From NCBI GenBank assembly GCA_965205525.1, contig OZ242171.1, positions 620,001 through 684,000 of the forward strand: DNA of 64,000 bases, read 5' to 3'. Source of the stretch: G965205525 sp965205525 (lineage in GTDB: Bacteria; Pseudomonadota; Gammaproteobacteria; JABABF01). The position numbers and the translations under genes are program-made. This document shows, piece by piece, positions 16,479 to 24,943 of the stretch. Within the stretch, counting starts at the first letter, position 1. Each line of letters opens with the position of its first letter. The notes under the pieces were generated by a model. It had not been told where the DNA came from and searched no databases. It worked only from the letters and a program-made list of their open reading frames with translations.

Positions 16479-17648
16479 ATGGAATTTTTACTGACCGAAG
16501 AACAGCGGCTGATCCAGAATACGGCAGCGGATTTCTTAGCCGAGCACTCCTCCTCTTTGCAGGTCCGAAACGCCATGTCCCAAGAGGCGGGCTACGACCC
16601 TGCCCTGTGGCGGCGCATTTGCGAGGATCTGGGCTGGCCCGCTGTGCATATTCCCGAGGAGAGCGGCGGTCTCGGACTGGGCTATGCCGAGCTGGCGCTT
16701 ATCCTGGAGCAGATGGGGGGCTTTCTGCTCTGCTCGCCCTTCTTTGCCACCGTATGCCTGGGTGCCAATGCATTGCTTGCAGCGGGCGATGCCCGAGCTC
16801 GGGACAGGTGGCTGCCGGGAATCGCCGAGGGTCGTCAAACCGCCACCTTGGCCTGGGCGGGTGCTGGTGGCGGCTGCGACTTGGATTCGGTGGCGGCTGA
16901 AGCAGAGCTGCAGGGCGATAGCTGTCGCCTGAATGGCACACTTCGCTATGTGCTGGACGGCCACACGGCCGATTTGCTGATCGTGGCGGCCCGCGCACCG
17001 GGCAGCAGCGGTCGGGAGGGTATCAGCCTGTTTGCGGTGCCGGCAAAAACCCCGGGCGTGCAGTGCCGTCCTCTGCCCACCATGGACCAGACCCGCCGTC
17101 AGGCGGAGGTGGTTCTGCGGGATGTTCGACTGCCCGCAGACCATCTGCTAGGAGAGCAGGGCGGCAGTGCCGATGCTTTTGAGCAGACCTTGCAGCTGGT
17201 GGCTATAGCTGCCGCGGCGGAGCAGACCGGCGGTGCTGGGCAGTGCCTGGACATGACGGTGGCCTACGCAGGCGAGCGAGTGCAGTTCGGGCGTGCAATC
17301 GCCAGCTTTCAAGCCGTCAAGCACAAATGCGCCGACATGCTGCTGCTGGTGGAATCCGCGCGTTCGGCGGCGTATTACGCGGCCTGTGTTGCCGGGGAGG
17401 CCTTGCGGGGCGAGTCCCTCGCCGAAGAGCTGCCGGAGGCGGCCGCCATCGCAAAAACCTACTGCTCAGACGCATTTTTCCGCTGTGCTGCAGACAGCAT
17501 CCAGCTGCACGGCGGTGTCGGCTTTACCTGGGAATACGATGTGCACCTGTATTTCAAGCGTGCCCGTGCAATGCAGGCGCTGTTCGGCAGCGGCACTTGG
17601 CACCGTGAGTGCTTGGCCGCACAGATCTTAGAAGGGGCAGAGCCATGA
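16479..17648 (+). CDS. Acyl-CoA dehydrogenase, partner subunit of second pair (FadE-like)
   Basis: A 389-residue acyl-CoA dehydrogenase fold protein. It shows the FAD-binding YAGERVQFGRAIASFQAVKH segment and IQLHGGVGFTWEYDVHLYFKR near the C-terminus, typical of the smaller, usually non-catalytic subunit in steroid-type heterotetramers. No Glu is seen at the standard catalytic positions. The start ATG 16479 follows AAGGA. Its stop overlaps the start of the next dehydrogenase gene (ATGA), so equimolar production of the two subunits is likely. Confidence 0.86.
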   Translation: MEFLLTEEQRLIQNTAADFLAEHSSSLQVRNAMSQEAGYDPALWRRICEDLGWPAVHIPEESGGLGLGYAELALILEQMGGFLLCSPFFATVCLGANALLAAGDARARDRWLPGIAEGRQTATLAWAGAGGGCDLDSVAAEAELQGDSCRLNGTLRYVLDGHTADLLIVAARAPGSSGREGISLFAVPAKTPGVQCRPLPTMDQTRRQAEVVLRDVRLPADHLLGEQGGSADAFEQTLQLVAIAAAAEQTGGAGQCLDMTVAYAGERVQFGRAIASFQAVKHKCADMLLLVESARSAAYYAACVAGEALRGESLAEELPEAAAIAKTYCSDAFFRCAADSIQLHGGVGFTWEYDVHLYFKRARAMQALFGSGTWHRECLAAQILEGAEP

Positions 17649-18823
17649 AACTCAGCTTCAGCCCTGAAGACGAAAAGTTTCGCCAGGAGGCGGCGGACTG
17701 GCTGGAGGCTGCTTTGGCCGATGGCTTTCAGGAGATCCGTTTTCGCGGCGGTCCCGGCGATGAGCACATGTTTTTTGAGGAGCGCTGCGCTTGGGAGAAG
17801 GTGCTGGCCGAGGGCAGGTGGATCGGCATCGGCTGGCCGGAGGAGCATGGGGGGCGGAACCTGAGTCTTGCCCGCCAGGTGCTGTTTCACGAGGAATATG
17901 CCCGTGCCGGCGGCCCCGGGCGTGTCGGCCACATCGGCGAGACTCTGGCCGCCCCCACCATCATTGCTTTCGGCACCGATGAGCAGCGACGGCGTTTCCT
18001 GCCGGGCATCCTGTCCGGAGAGGAGCTGTGGTGCCAGGGCTATTCCGAGCCCAATGCCGGCTCTGATCTTGCCAATGTAGAGACCCGGGCGCACCTGGAT
18101 GAGAAGACCGGCGAGTGGGTGCTCAACGGACAGAAGGTCTGGACCTCGCTGGCCCTGGAAGCGGACTGGTGTTTTGTCGTGGCGCGCTGTTTGCCGGACT
18201 CCAAAAGGCACCGGGGGCTGTGCTACCTGCTGGTGCCGATGAAGCAGCCCGGCATTGAAGTGCGTCCTATACAGCAGATGACCGGCACCTCCGAATTCAA
18301 CGAGGTGTTTTTTGCAGATGCGCGCACCGCGCAGGACAACATTGTCGGCAAGCCGGGGGAGGGCTGGAAGGTAGCAATGGCAACCCTTGGCTTTGAGCGC
18401 GGCGTGTCAACCCTGGGACAGCAGATGAATTTTCTAAACGAGTTCCGGGAGGTGGTGAAGATCGCAAAGAGCAACGGGGCGGATCGCGACCCGGTGATCC
18501 GCCAGCGACTCGCCGATGCATGGATTGGACTTCGCATCATGCGCTGCAACTCGCTGCGCATCTTAAGCAACAGCCAGGCCCCGGGCCGTGAAGCATTGAT
18601 CGCCAAGCTGTACTGGGCCACTTGGCACCGGGAATTTGGCAAGCTGGCACTGGATATATTGGGCCCGGAGGCGGAGATCCTGCAGGACTTTCCCTATCAG
18701 CTCAGCCATTTGCAGAGTGTCGCGCTGTTCAGTCATTCGGACACGATCTACGCGGGCACCAATCAGATTCAGCGCAACATTATTTCGGAGCGGGGGTTGA
18801 ATATGCCAAAGAAGCCACACTAG
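17645..18823 (+). CDS. Acyl-CoA dehydrogenase, catalytic-type subunit of second pair (FadE-like)
   Basis: A 392-residue acyl-CoA dehydrogenase with CQGYSEPNAGSDLA in the middle domain and IYAGTNQIQRNIISERGL at the C-terminus. As in the first pair, Ala replaces the usual late catalytic Glu, and the Glu in GFERGV is the candidate base. Its ATG overlaps the stop of the partner gene. Candidate roles are the HIP-CoA dehydrogenase (FadE30-like) or another ring-opening product dehydrogenase; sequence alone does not settle which pair does which step. Confidence 0.87.
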   Translation: MKLSFSPEDEKFRQEAADWLEAALADGFQEIRFRGGPGDEHMFFEERCAWEKVLAEGRWIGIGWPEEHGGRNLSLARQVLFHEEYARAGGPGRVGHIGETLAAPTIIAFGTDEQRRRFLPGILSGEELWCQGYSEPNAGSDLANVETRAHLDEKTGEWVLNGQKVWTSLALEADWCFVVARCLPDSKRHRGLCYLLVPMKQPGIEVRPIQQMTGTSEFNEVFFADARTAQDNIVGKPGEGWKVAMATLGFERGVSTLGQQMNFLNEFREVVKIAKSNGADRDPVIRQRLADAWIGLRIMRCNSLRILSNSQAPGREALIAKLYWATWHREFGKLALDILGPEAEILQDFPYQLSHLQSVALFSHSDTIYAGTNQIQRNIISERGLNMPKKPH

Positions 18824-18833
18824 GAGAAAAGAC

Positions 18834-19550
18834 ATGGGGCCTGCACTTATTGCCGGAGTTAATCCTTGCCTGAAGGGCTGGATTGCAGTCTATATGCCTG
18901 CTATCGGCGGGTTGCCCAGCACCGTTTTCCATAGATGTTTTCAGGACATCTGCAAGATGCCCTTTCGGGTTATTGCCGTCAATATTACTATTGGGCTGCC
19001 GGAAATTTCCGTATCTGGCGGACGCCTGGCAGACCAGAATGCCCGTGCGCTTCTCAAGCGCAGCAAGAATAGGCTGTATTCGGCCCCCTGTCGCGCGGCG
19101 GTAAGCGCCAATAGCTATGAGGAGGCGTACCAGCGGGGAGTAAAGAGTTCTCCAAACGGCAATGGGGTCGGAATTTCCAAGGGACTGTACCCGCACCTCA
19201 AGCATATCCAGGAGGTAGACGAATGCATAACTCCCAAGACCCAGCAGCGCATATACGAAAGTCACGCAGAGCTGAGTTTCCGGTTCATATCAGATGGCCC
19301 ACTGCAGCATGCGCCCGGCAAGTCATGGGGTTCGTCAGAGAGAAGCAATCTCCTGCAGAAAGAGAAGTTTCCGCGCTCCTTTGTGGAATGTGCACACTTT
19401 GATCTCTCTGCTGTTGCGGAAAAGGATTTTCTAGACGCCTGCGCCGCCTGCTGGACCGCCCGCCGTATTTTCCAAGGGAAAGTCTATGTGCTCCCTGAAG
19501 GTCCTCCCATTCTGGATGCCAGGGGGCTGCGGATGGAGAAGAATGCTTAG
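18834..19550 (+). CDS. DUF429 domain protein
   Basis: A 238-residue protein matching the DUF429 pattern: an early GVNPCLKGWIAV strand, VNITIGLPE, a GGRLADQNAR segment, SAPCRAAV, and GISKGLYPHLKHIQEVDE followed by IYESHAELSF. The family has a predicted RNase H-like fold and unknown biological role. Start ATG 18834 has AGGAG eight bases upstream and lies ten bases after the dehydrogenase stop, so it may be cotranscribed with the steroid genes, although no metabolic link is evident. Confidence 0.75.
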   Translation: MGPALIAGVNPCLKGWIAVYMPAIGGLPSTVFHRCFQDICKMPFRVIAVNITIGLPEISVSGGRLADQNARALLKRSKNRLYSAPCRAAVSANSYEEAYQRGVKSSPNGNGVGISKGLYPHLKHIQEVDECITPKTQQRIYESHAELSFRFISDGPLQHAPGKSWGSSERSNLLQKEKFPRSFVECAHFDLSAVAEKDFLDACAACWTARRIFQGKVYVLPEGPPILDARGLRMEKNA

Positions 19551-19748
19551 GCAGCTGCTTGCATGAATGTTTGGCTGCATTGAGGTAAACTGCCGCTTGA
19601 TCACAATCCCGATGCGATGGCGCAGCAATGCTTGCGCTGCATGTGAGCGCATCCTCATGCTGTTATCATCATGCCATCCCTAACAGCGGCTGGATAGATT
19701 GCATAATGGCAAAGCCGCTCCGATTTCCGCTGTAAAAATACAACCGCC

Positions 19749-20522
19749 ATGCCCGACTGCATTGAAGGCCGCAATCTCTTAGCGGGGCGCACCGTGCTGG
19801 TAACTGCCGCTGCCGGCACCGGCATCGGCTCTGCCGCCGCCCTGCGCGCCGCCGAGGAGGGCGCCGGTGCCCTGATGATCAGCGACCTGCACGAGGGCCG
19901 CTTGGCAGAGACGGCGGAGCGCATCGCCGAGAAAACCGGCCTGCAGCCCGCAAGCCAGCTGTGCGATGTGACCCAAGAGGAGCAGGTGCAGGCCCTGGTG
20001 GAAGCGGCGGTGGGGTCCATGGGGGGCATTGACATTCTGATAAACAACGCCGGTCTCGGCGGCTCTGCTCCTGTTGTAGATATGAGCGATGAGCAGTGGA
20101 ACAAGGTCTTGGATGTAACTCTTACCGGCACTTTTCGCATGACCCGGGCAGTGCTGCGGCATATGCGTGAGCGGCGCAGCGGTGTGATCGTCAACAACGC
20201 CTCTGTGCTGGGCTGGCGCGCCCAGAAGGAGCAGGCGCATTATGCTGCCGCCAAGGCCGGGGTTATGGCACTGACGCGCTGCTCCGCACTGGAGGCGGCG
20301 GAATTCGGCGTGCGCATTAATGCGGTGGCTCCCTCCATTGCCATGCACCCTTTCCTGAACCGGGCTGCCGATGATGCTGTGCTGAAGGAATTGATTGCAA
20401 AGGAGGCTTTCGGGCGGGCGGCGGAGACCTGGGAGGTGGCCAATGTGATGATGTTCTTAGCCAGCGATTATTCTTCTTATATGACAGGGGAGGTGGTGTC
20501 GGTCAGCAATCGGCACCCCTGA
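19749..20522 (+). CDS. ipdF: IpdF-like short-chain dehydrogenase (5-oxo-HIP-CoA reductase)
   Basis: A 257-residue short-chain dehydrogenase. It has the variant cofactor loop TAAAGTGIG, NNAGLGG, the segment NNASVLGWRAQ and the catalytic HYAAAKAGVMALTRCSA, then ends with FLASDYSSYMTGE. These segments closely match what I recall of mycobacterial IpdF (Rv3559c), which reduces 5-oxo-HIP-CoA in the steroid C/D-ring pathway. The gene has its own 198-base upstream gap and ends before a 31-base tandem repeat; the next gene (kshA) is convergent. Confidence 0.9.
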   Translation: MPDCIEGRNLLAGRTVLVTAAAGTGIGSAAALRAAEEGAGALMISDLHEGRLAETAERIAEKTGLQPASQLCDVTQEEQVQALVEAAVGSMGGIDILINNAGLGGSAPVVDMSDEQWNKVLDVTLTGTFRMTRAVLRHMRERRSGVIVNNASVLGWRAQKEQAHYAAAKAGVMALTRCSALEAAEFGVRINAVAPSIAMHPFLNRAADDAVLKELIAKEAFGRAAETWEVANVMMFLASDYSSYMTGEVVSVSNRHP

Positions 20523-20537
20523 TTCAAGGCTGTCCGG

Positions 20538-20611
20538 CAGTCCGCGCCCCTGACTGTCTTTGTTTGCACAGTCCGCGCCCCTGACCGTCTTTACTTGCGC
20601 AGTCCTCTGAC
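20538..20611. repeat. 31-bp tandem repeat, two full copies and a partial third
   Basis: Units 20538-20568 and 20569-20599 differ at only a few positions (both open with CAGTCCGCGCCCCTGAC), and a third copy breaks off after about twelve bases. They lie between the convergent stop codons of ipdF and kshA. The units do not form an obvious strong hairpin. Confidence 0.85.
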
Positions 20612-20679
20612 ATCCGCCAATCTGTGTTTTTCCCTTGCTGTGATTGTGCCTCTTGGTGATGGCTGGCCGCACCGTGGCA

Positions 20680-21786
20680 TCAGGCGACCGTGGACGTGGA
20701 ATAGTGTATGTGGGGGTTTAGCCCTTTCTTCGGCGGCTGGGGCGGGGCGGGGAGCTTTGCCGCATCGGTGTAAAACTGGTAGTACCATTTACGGCATTTT
20801 GCCAGGGGGCCGTCGCCATCGCACAGGATAGGCTGTGTGCGGTACAGCTTGCGGCGCCATACGCCCACGTCTTGTTCAAAACCTTGGTGCACTGACTGGG
20901 CGTATACAGACAGCAGCTCGTCCAGACTCAAGTTTGAGAGGTCTATTTCTGGCTCTTCTTCCCCCAACAGGACCACTTGGTCTCGGGGGACATCTTCCCG
21001 CTTTATGATTACACCGAACCACAGGTGGGTGTGGCTTTCGTCTACCGGTGTGTGTGCGTTCAGAAGGCGGCTGTGGAAGAGGCCGTTGAACATCCATGTG
21101 ATCTGGTAGGCCGGGCCGAAATAGGTGGCCACAGAGTTGTTGCTGCCGCGCTCCGATTCTCCTGTCATGTACTGGGTGGCCATGTGGCGATAAAACTCGT
21201 TCTTGAATGCAGTTACCCGGTCAAAGCCGTGCACATAGACGAAGTGTGCCCGGTCGGCGATGTTTTCTATGATCTCTCTGGGGTGCACGCCCAATTCTAG
21301 TTTATGGAAGTGCCAGTCGCTCCAGCCGGGGGTGCCGTATTCTTTCAATTCCTCTACTTCAAAGTCAGGACGGCTGCCTTCGGGGTCATGCCAGACGAGG
21401 ACTACCCCGTTTTTCTCCTGCACCGGCCAGGGGCGGGCGGTGAGGGCTTCGCATGCGCTGTTGTCTCCCCGGGGGCCCGCCACACACCGGCCTTCCCGGT
21501 CAAAGGCGGCGCCGTGGTGCGTACAGCGCAGCAGGTCGCCTTCCACCCTGCCATTTATCCCCAGATGGGCGCCTAAGTGCGGGCAGTGGGCATCCAGCAC
21601 AGCCACCTTCCCGTCAGCACCCCGAAAGGCCGCCAGCTCTCGGTTGAAATAGTGCAGCTGGCGCGCTTCTCCAGGGGGAAAGTCTGTGGATGGCCCCAGC
21701 ATGAACCAGCCCCGGGCATAGCGAATTTTGCCGTCGTCAAGACGCGGCAGGGTATCTATATTGCGTTGTTCAACTTCATCTTTCAT
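20680..21786 (-). CDS. kshA: Rieske oxygenase, KshA-like 3-ketosteroid 9-alpha-hydroxylase oxygenase component
   Basis: A 368-residue Rieske non-haem iron oxygenase. The [2Fe-2S] ligands are Cys68, His70, Cys88 and His91 (CPH ... CTHH). The mononuclear iron site is visible in IADRAHFVYVHGF plus the Asp in FEQDVGVWRRK. Segments such as YFGPAYQITW and a C-terminal WYYQFYTDAA match KshA, which hydroxylates C9 of 3-ketosteroids and, with KstD activity, opens ring B. No reductase partner (KshB) is present in the window. The gene is transcribed towards ipdF and diverges from the decarboxylase-like pair. Confidence 0.85.
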   Translation of the reverse strand: MKDEVEQRNIDTLPRLDDGKIRYARGWFMLGPSTDFPPGEARQLHYFNRELAAFRGADGKVAVLDAHCPHLGAHLGINGRVEGDLLRCTHHGAAFDREGRCVAGPRGDNSACEALTARPWPVQEKNGVVLVWHDPEGSRPDFEVEELKEYGTPGWSDWHFHKLELGVHPREIIENIADRAHFVYVHGFDRVTAFKNEFYRHMATQYMTGESERGSNNSVATYFGPAYQITWMFNGLFHSRLLNAHTPVDESHTHLWFGVIIKREDVPRDQVVLLGEEEPEIDLSNLSLDELLSVYAQSVHQGFEQDVGVWRRKLYRTQPILCDGDGPLAKCRKWYYQFYTDAAKLPAPPQPPKKGLNPHIHYSTSTVA

Positions 21787-21908
21787 GGTCAGTGCGGGCT
21801 TCGGCTGCCGACCTTCCCATTGTAAATTATTATCGCGGCCTGTGCCCGCTCGCCATCCGGCGCTTCTTGCATATACTGCTACAGTGTGAATCCTGACAGG
21901 AAAGATCG

Positions 21909-22394
21909 ATGAGCTGGCTTAGAAATACCGTTCCGGGGGATACTCCTTTGGACCAGGTGCTGGGGCACCGCCCCAACCTGCATCGCAGCTACACAGATTT
22001 TTACGAGCTGTTCCGAAAACGCAAACTGCTGCCTTCCAGGATCTTGGAGCTGTGTCGGCTGCGCATTGCTCAGCTGCATAAATGCAGTGCGGAGCTGGCC
22101 CAGTCTCGGCCGGCAGAGCTCGGCGCGGATTGCGATGCAGCCTTCCTGAGACGGCTGGGGAACTGGCATCGGGAGCCGGAGTTTGATGATGGCGAGCGGG
22201 CCTGCCTGGAGATGGCAGAGCTGTTTGTGCTGGATCCCCATGCGATTAGCGACGAGCTGGCAGCGGCAGCGATTAAGCACTTGGGGGAAGACGGCTTTGT
22301 TGCCTTTGCAGAGGCGCTGGCTATGATAGACAGCCGTGTCCGGATTCAGCGCATGCTGCCGGTTGATCTTTCTGAACAAGGAGAAGCAAAATGA
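21909..22394 (+). CDS. Carboxymuconolactone decarboxylase/AhpD-like protein lacking CxxC
   Basis: A 161-residue all-helical protein of the CMD/AhpD superfamily. The canonical helix reading LRIAQLHKCS is present, but only one cysteine remains where AhpD-type proteins have CxxC, so peroxidase activity is doubtful. Start ATG 21909 is preceded by GGAAAG. It overlaps the next gene, another family member, by four bases (ATGA), suggesting a hetero-oligomer. Such proteins frequently sit in isoprenoid and aromatic catabolic clusters; the substrate is unknown. Confidence 0.7.
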   Translation: MSWLRNTVPGDTPLDQVLGHRPNLHRSYTDFYELFRKRKLLPSRILELCRLRIAQLHKCSAELAQSRPAELGADCDAAFLRRLGNWHREPEFDDGERACLEMAELFVLDPHAISDELAAAAIKHLGEDGFVAFAEALAMIDSRVRIQRMLPVDLSEQGEAK

Positions 22395-22909
22395 GCAGTC
22401 CCCGGGTATCGCCGCCCGCCGGAGCCGGAGATGATCCGGTCAACGGCAGCCCCCTGGCCCGCCAGCCGGAGGCGCTGCAAGCTTTTAATACTCTTTACGG
22501 TGTGCTGTGGAGCAAGGGCGTACTGGACCACAAGGCCAAGGAGATGGCGCGTTTGCGCAATGCGCGTCGGGTCAATTGCACCTATTGCAAGAGCGTTCGC
22601 TTTGAAGGTGCCCAGCGAGAAGGGCTGGACGAGGGCACGGTGGATAAGATTCAGGACGGCCATGAGGACAGCGATCTCAGCCCTCGGGACAAGCTGGTTC
22701 TCTGCTATACCGATGCCATGCTGGAGCGGCCCGGGGAGCCGGATGAAAAACTGCGCCAAGCCATGCTGGATGAATTCAGCGATGAAGAAATCGTTGAACT
22801 GACGGTTGCGATTTCACTGTTTACAGGGTTTTCCCGTATTGCCGTCACCATGGGCGGCATGCCAGAATCCCTGCCGTTGACGACGGTTCCCACACCGGAG
22901 CCGGGTTGA
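22391..22909 (+). CDS. Carboxymuconolactone decarboxylase/AhpD-like protein with CxxC
   Basis: A 172-residue CMD/AhpD-like protein. The motif RRVNCTYCKSVR provides a CxxC in the usual place, followed by a downstream helix with EEIVELTVAIS typical of the family. It overlaps the preceding gene by ATGA, and the pair lies divergent from kshA. Redox-active peroxidase or a decarboxylase/isomerase role are both possible; the retained cysteines favour the former. Confidence 0.75.
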   Translation: MSSPRVSPPAGAGDDPVNGSPLARQPEALQAFNTLYGVLWSKGVLDHKAKEMARLRNARRVNCTYCKSVRFEGAQREGLDEGTVDKIQDGHEDSDLSPRDKLVLCYTDAMLERPGEPDEKLRQAMLDEFSDEEIVELTVAISLFTGFSRIAVTMGGMPESLPLTTVPTPEPG

Positions 22910-23017
22910 CGGACAGTTGCCTGACGGGTGCGCCGTGGACGCGCACTACCTGCTTTTGAAAAGGGACCCGCAGAGGCATAGATAGCGGGGCGGCGGAGGA
23001 TTTTGAGCGGGTGCCGT

Positions 23018-23920
23018 CTATTGCTTAGCAGCTTCAATCACTTCCCTGGCAAAGCGCTCCATTCCTTTTTTCTTAGTATCCAGCGAGGCGGGGTCGTCCC
23101 CTTCGTCCACCCAGCGCATTTTGCCCCAGGGCATGTGCAGCCAGGGGATTAGCATCATGTTGTTGGCGCCGCCGGCCTCCAGTTTTTCCAGGGTTTCTCG
23201 GTTCGGGTCTCCCACCAGAGCGAAGCAGATGTCAAAAGGCTCTCCGGCCCGGCCGTTCTCCTCCCGCATGGCGAGCAGGGCGCGGCTGGTATCCAGGATA
23301 GCATCCGGCGGCATCGGCAGGCCGAGCCAGCCGTCATTGGCGGCAGCGCGGCGCAGGGCCGGCGGGGTGCCGCCGCCGCACCACACCGGCAGCCTGCCGG
23401 GTGCCGGGTACATGAGCGCCCCTGCAAAGGAAAATGCCTCGCCCCGATGATCCACGGCGCCGCCTGCCCATAGCTTCTGCATTACCGTGATCATTTCGTC
23501 CAGACGGCGGCCCCGGGTTTCAAAGGGCACACCGGCGAGTTCGTACTCCTCCCGAATCCAGCCCGCGGCAACCCCGCAGGCGACCCGCTCTTTTCCTGCC
23601 AAAGCAGCCGTGGAAGCCACCGCCTTGGCGGCGGTGAAGACATCCCGCAGGGCCGCCAAGTAGATGTTAGAGGCGAGTTTCAGATTCTTGGTGACAGCCC
23701 CCATTGCCGACAGCACGGACCAGGGGTCCGGCCAGGGGGTGTCTTCTGGCCAGAAGATTTTGCCGTCCTCGGTGTAGGGGTAGCGGCTTTCAATTGTCTT
23801 TGGCATCACCAGATGATCCGCCGCCGTGATGCCGTCAAAGCCCACTTCTTCGGCGAAGCGGGCAATTTCTACATACTGCTCCACCTCGGGAACACTGACC
23901 ATTGAGACCCAGAATTTCAT
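23018..23920 (-). CDS. Luciferase-like monooxygenase (F420-dependent type, TIGR03619-like)
   Basis: A 300-residue TIM-barrel protein of the luciferase-like superfamily. It opens with a beta strand followed by ARFAEEVGFDGITAADHL, and has VACGVAAGWIREEY plus RGRRLDEMITVMQKLW, all standard for the F420-dependent branch. Members reduce or oxidise substrates with coenzyme F420 or FMN. A second family member ends three bases upstream on the same strand, so they form an operon. The cofactor is inferred from family resemblance only. Confidence 0.8.
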   Translation of the reverse strand: MKFWVSMVSVPEVEQYVEIARFAEEVGFDGITAADHLVMPKTIESRYPYTEDGKIFWPEDTPWPDPWSVLSAMGAVTKNLKLASNIYLAALRDVFTAAKAVASTAALAGKERVACGVAAGWIREEYELAGVPFETRGRRLDEMITVMQKLWAGGAVDHRGEAFSFAGALMYPAPGRLPVWCGGGTPPALRRAAANDGWLGLPMPPDAILDTSRALLAMREENGRAGEPFDICFALVGDPNRETLEKLEAGGANNMMLIPWLHMPWGKMRWVDEGDDPASLDTKKKGMERFAREVIEAAKQ

Positions 23921-23923
23921 AGT

Positions 23924-24943
23924 TCAGACCAGAAAGTTGTCGCCGCCGAAAGCTGCCAGAGTGGTGCCGCTGGTCTGCGGGTCCAAGTCTATGCAGCTGA
24001 GAATATGGGTGTGAATGCCAGCCTCTGAGAATTCCCGGAGTCGCTGTCGGCAGTAGTCCGCATCGCCGATGATCCCGATCTGTCGGATCAGCTCGTCGGG
24101 CAGAGCTGCTGCTGTGCGCTCGCGATCGCCCTCCCGCCAGCCGGCGGCGATTTCAGCGGCTGCCTCCGGGTAGCCGCACCAGGCCAGATAGCGATTATAA
24201 ACCGGTGTGGCATAGTAGCCGGACAGAAAACTGCGCGCCGCCTGACAGCCCTTGTCCGGCTCCTCTGTCACCATGACCTGGTAGCGGCACACGACTTCCA
24301 CTTCGTCGGCGGACTTGCCGGCCCGGGCCGCCCCCGCCTGGATATGCTCCATGATCCGGGGCAGGGCTTTTGCTGGAAACAGGTTCAGGACTACGCCGTC
24401 CCCGATCTCTGCGGCCAGCTCCAGCATTTTCGGGCGCAGGGCGGCCAAATAGATGGGCACTTGAACCGGGGCCTGGCGATAGCCCTTGCTGTGCAGTGTC
24501 TCGCCGCTGAAATTGGTTTTTTCTCCGCTGAAGATGTCGCGCAGCAACTGCACCGTTTCCCGGACCCGCAGCAGGGGGCGCTCCATCTGCAATCCGTGCC
24601 AGTTTTCAATAATTGTGTGGCTGGAGGTGCCGAGCCCCAGAATAAAGCGGCCGGGTGCCAGCTTTGCCAGAGTGGCGGCACTGGCGGCGATCACCGCCGG
24701 AGTGCGGCTGTAAATCGGGACCACGGCGATGCCGATTCGCACCCGGCGGGTGCGCTCGGCCAATGCTGCAGCCAAGGTCAGCGCATCCGGCGCTCCGGTG
24801 TCGGCAAACCATACATCCTCGTAGCCTTTCCCCTCAGCCTGAACCGCGAGATCCAAGAGCTCATTGGCATCCCCGGTATAGGAGGCGAGGGTGACAGCTC
24901 GGCGGCGGGGAATGGCGATGAGTTTGGGTTCAGATGAGCTCAT
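23924..24943 (-). CDS. Luciferase-like monooxygenase (F420-dependent type), second copy
   Basis: A 339-residue luciferase-like TIM-barrel protein with YEDVWFADTGAPDALTLAAALAERT near residue 40 broken across strand 1, LAPGRFILGLGTSSH, and VRETVQLLRDIF, typical of F420-dependent enzymes including methylene-tetrahydromethanopterin reductase-like proteins. It precedes the shorter family member on the minus strand with three bases between them. A role in reducing ring double bonds or oxidising alcohols in steroid or terpenoid breakdown is plausible but unproven. Confidence 0.8.
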   Translation of the reverse strand: MSSSEPKLIAIPRRRAVTLASYTGDANELLDLAVQAEGKGYEDVWFADTGAPDALTLAAALAERTRRVRIGIAVVPIYSRTPAVIAASAATLAKLAPGRFILGLGTSSHTIIENWHGLQMERPLLRVRETVQLLRDIFSGEKTNFSGETLHSKGYRQAPVQVPIYLAALRPKMLELAAEIGDGVVLNLFPAKALPRIMEHIQAGAARAGKSADEVEVVCRYQVMVTEEPDKGCQAARSFLSGYYATPVYNRYLAWCGYPEAAAEIAAGWREGDRERTAAALPDELIRQIGIIGDADYCRQRLREFSEAGIHTHILSCIDLDPQTSGTTLAAFGGDNFLV

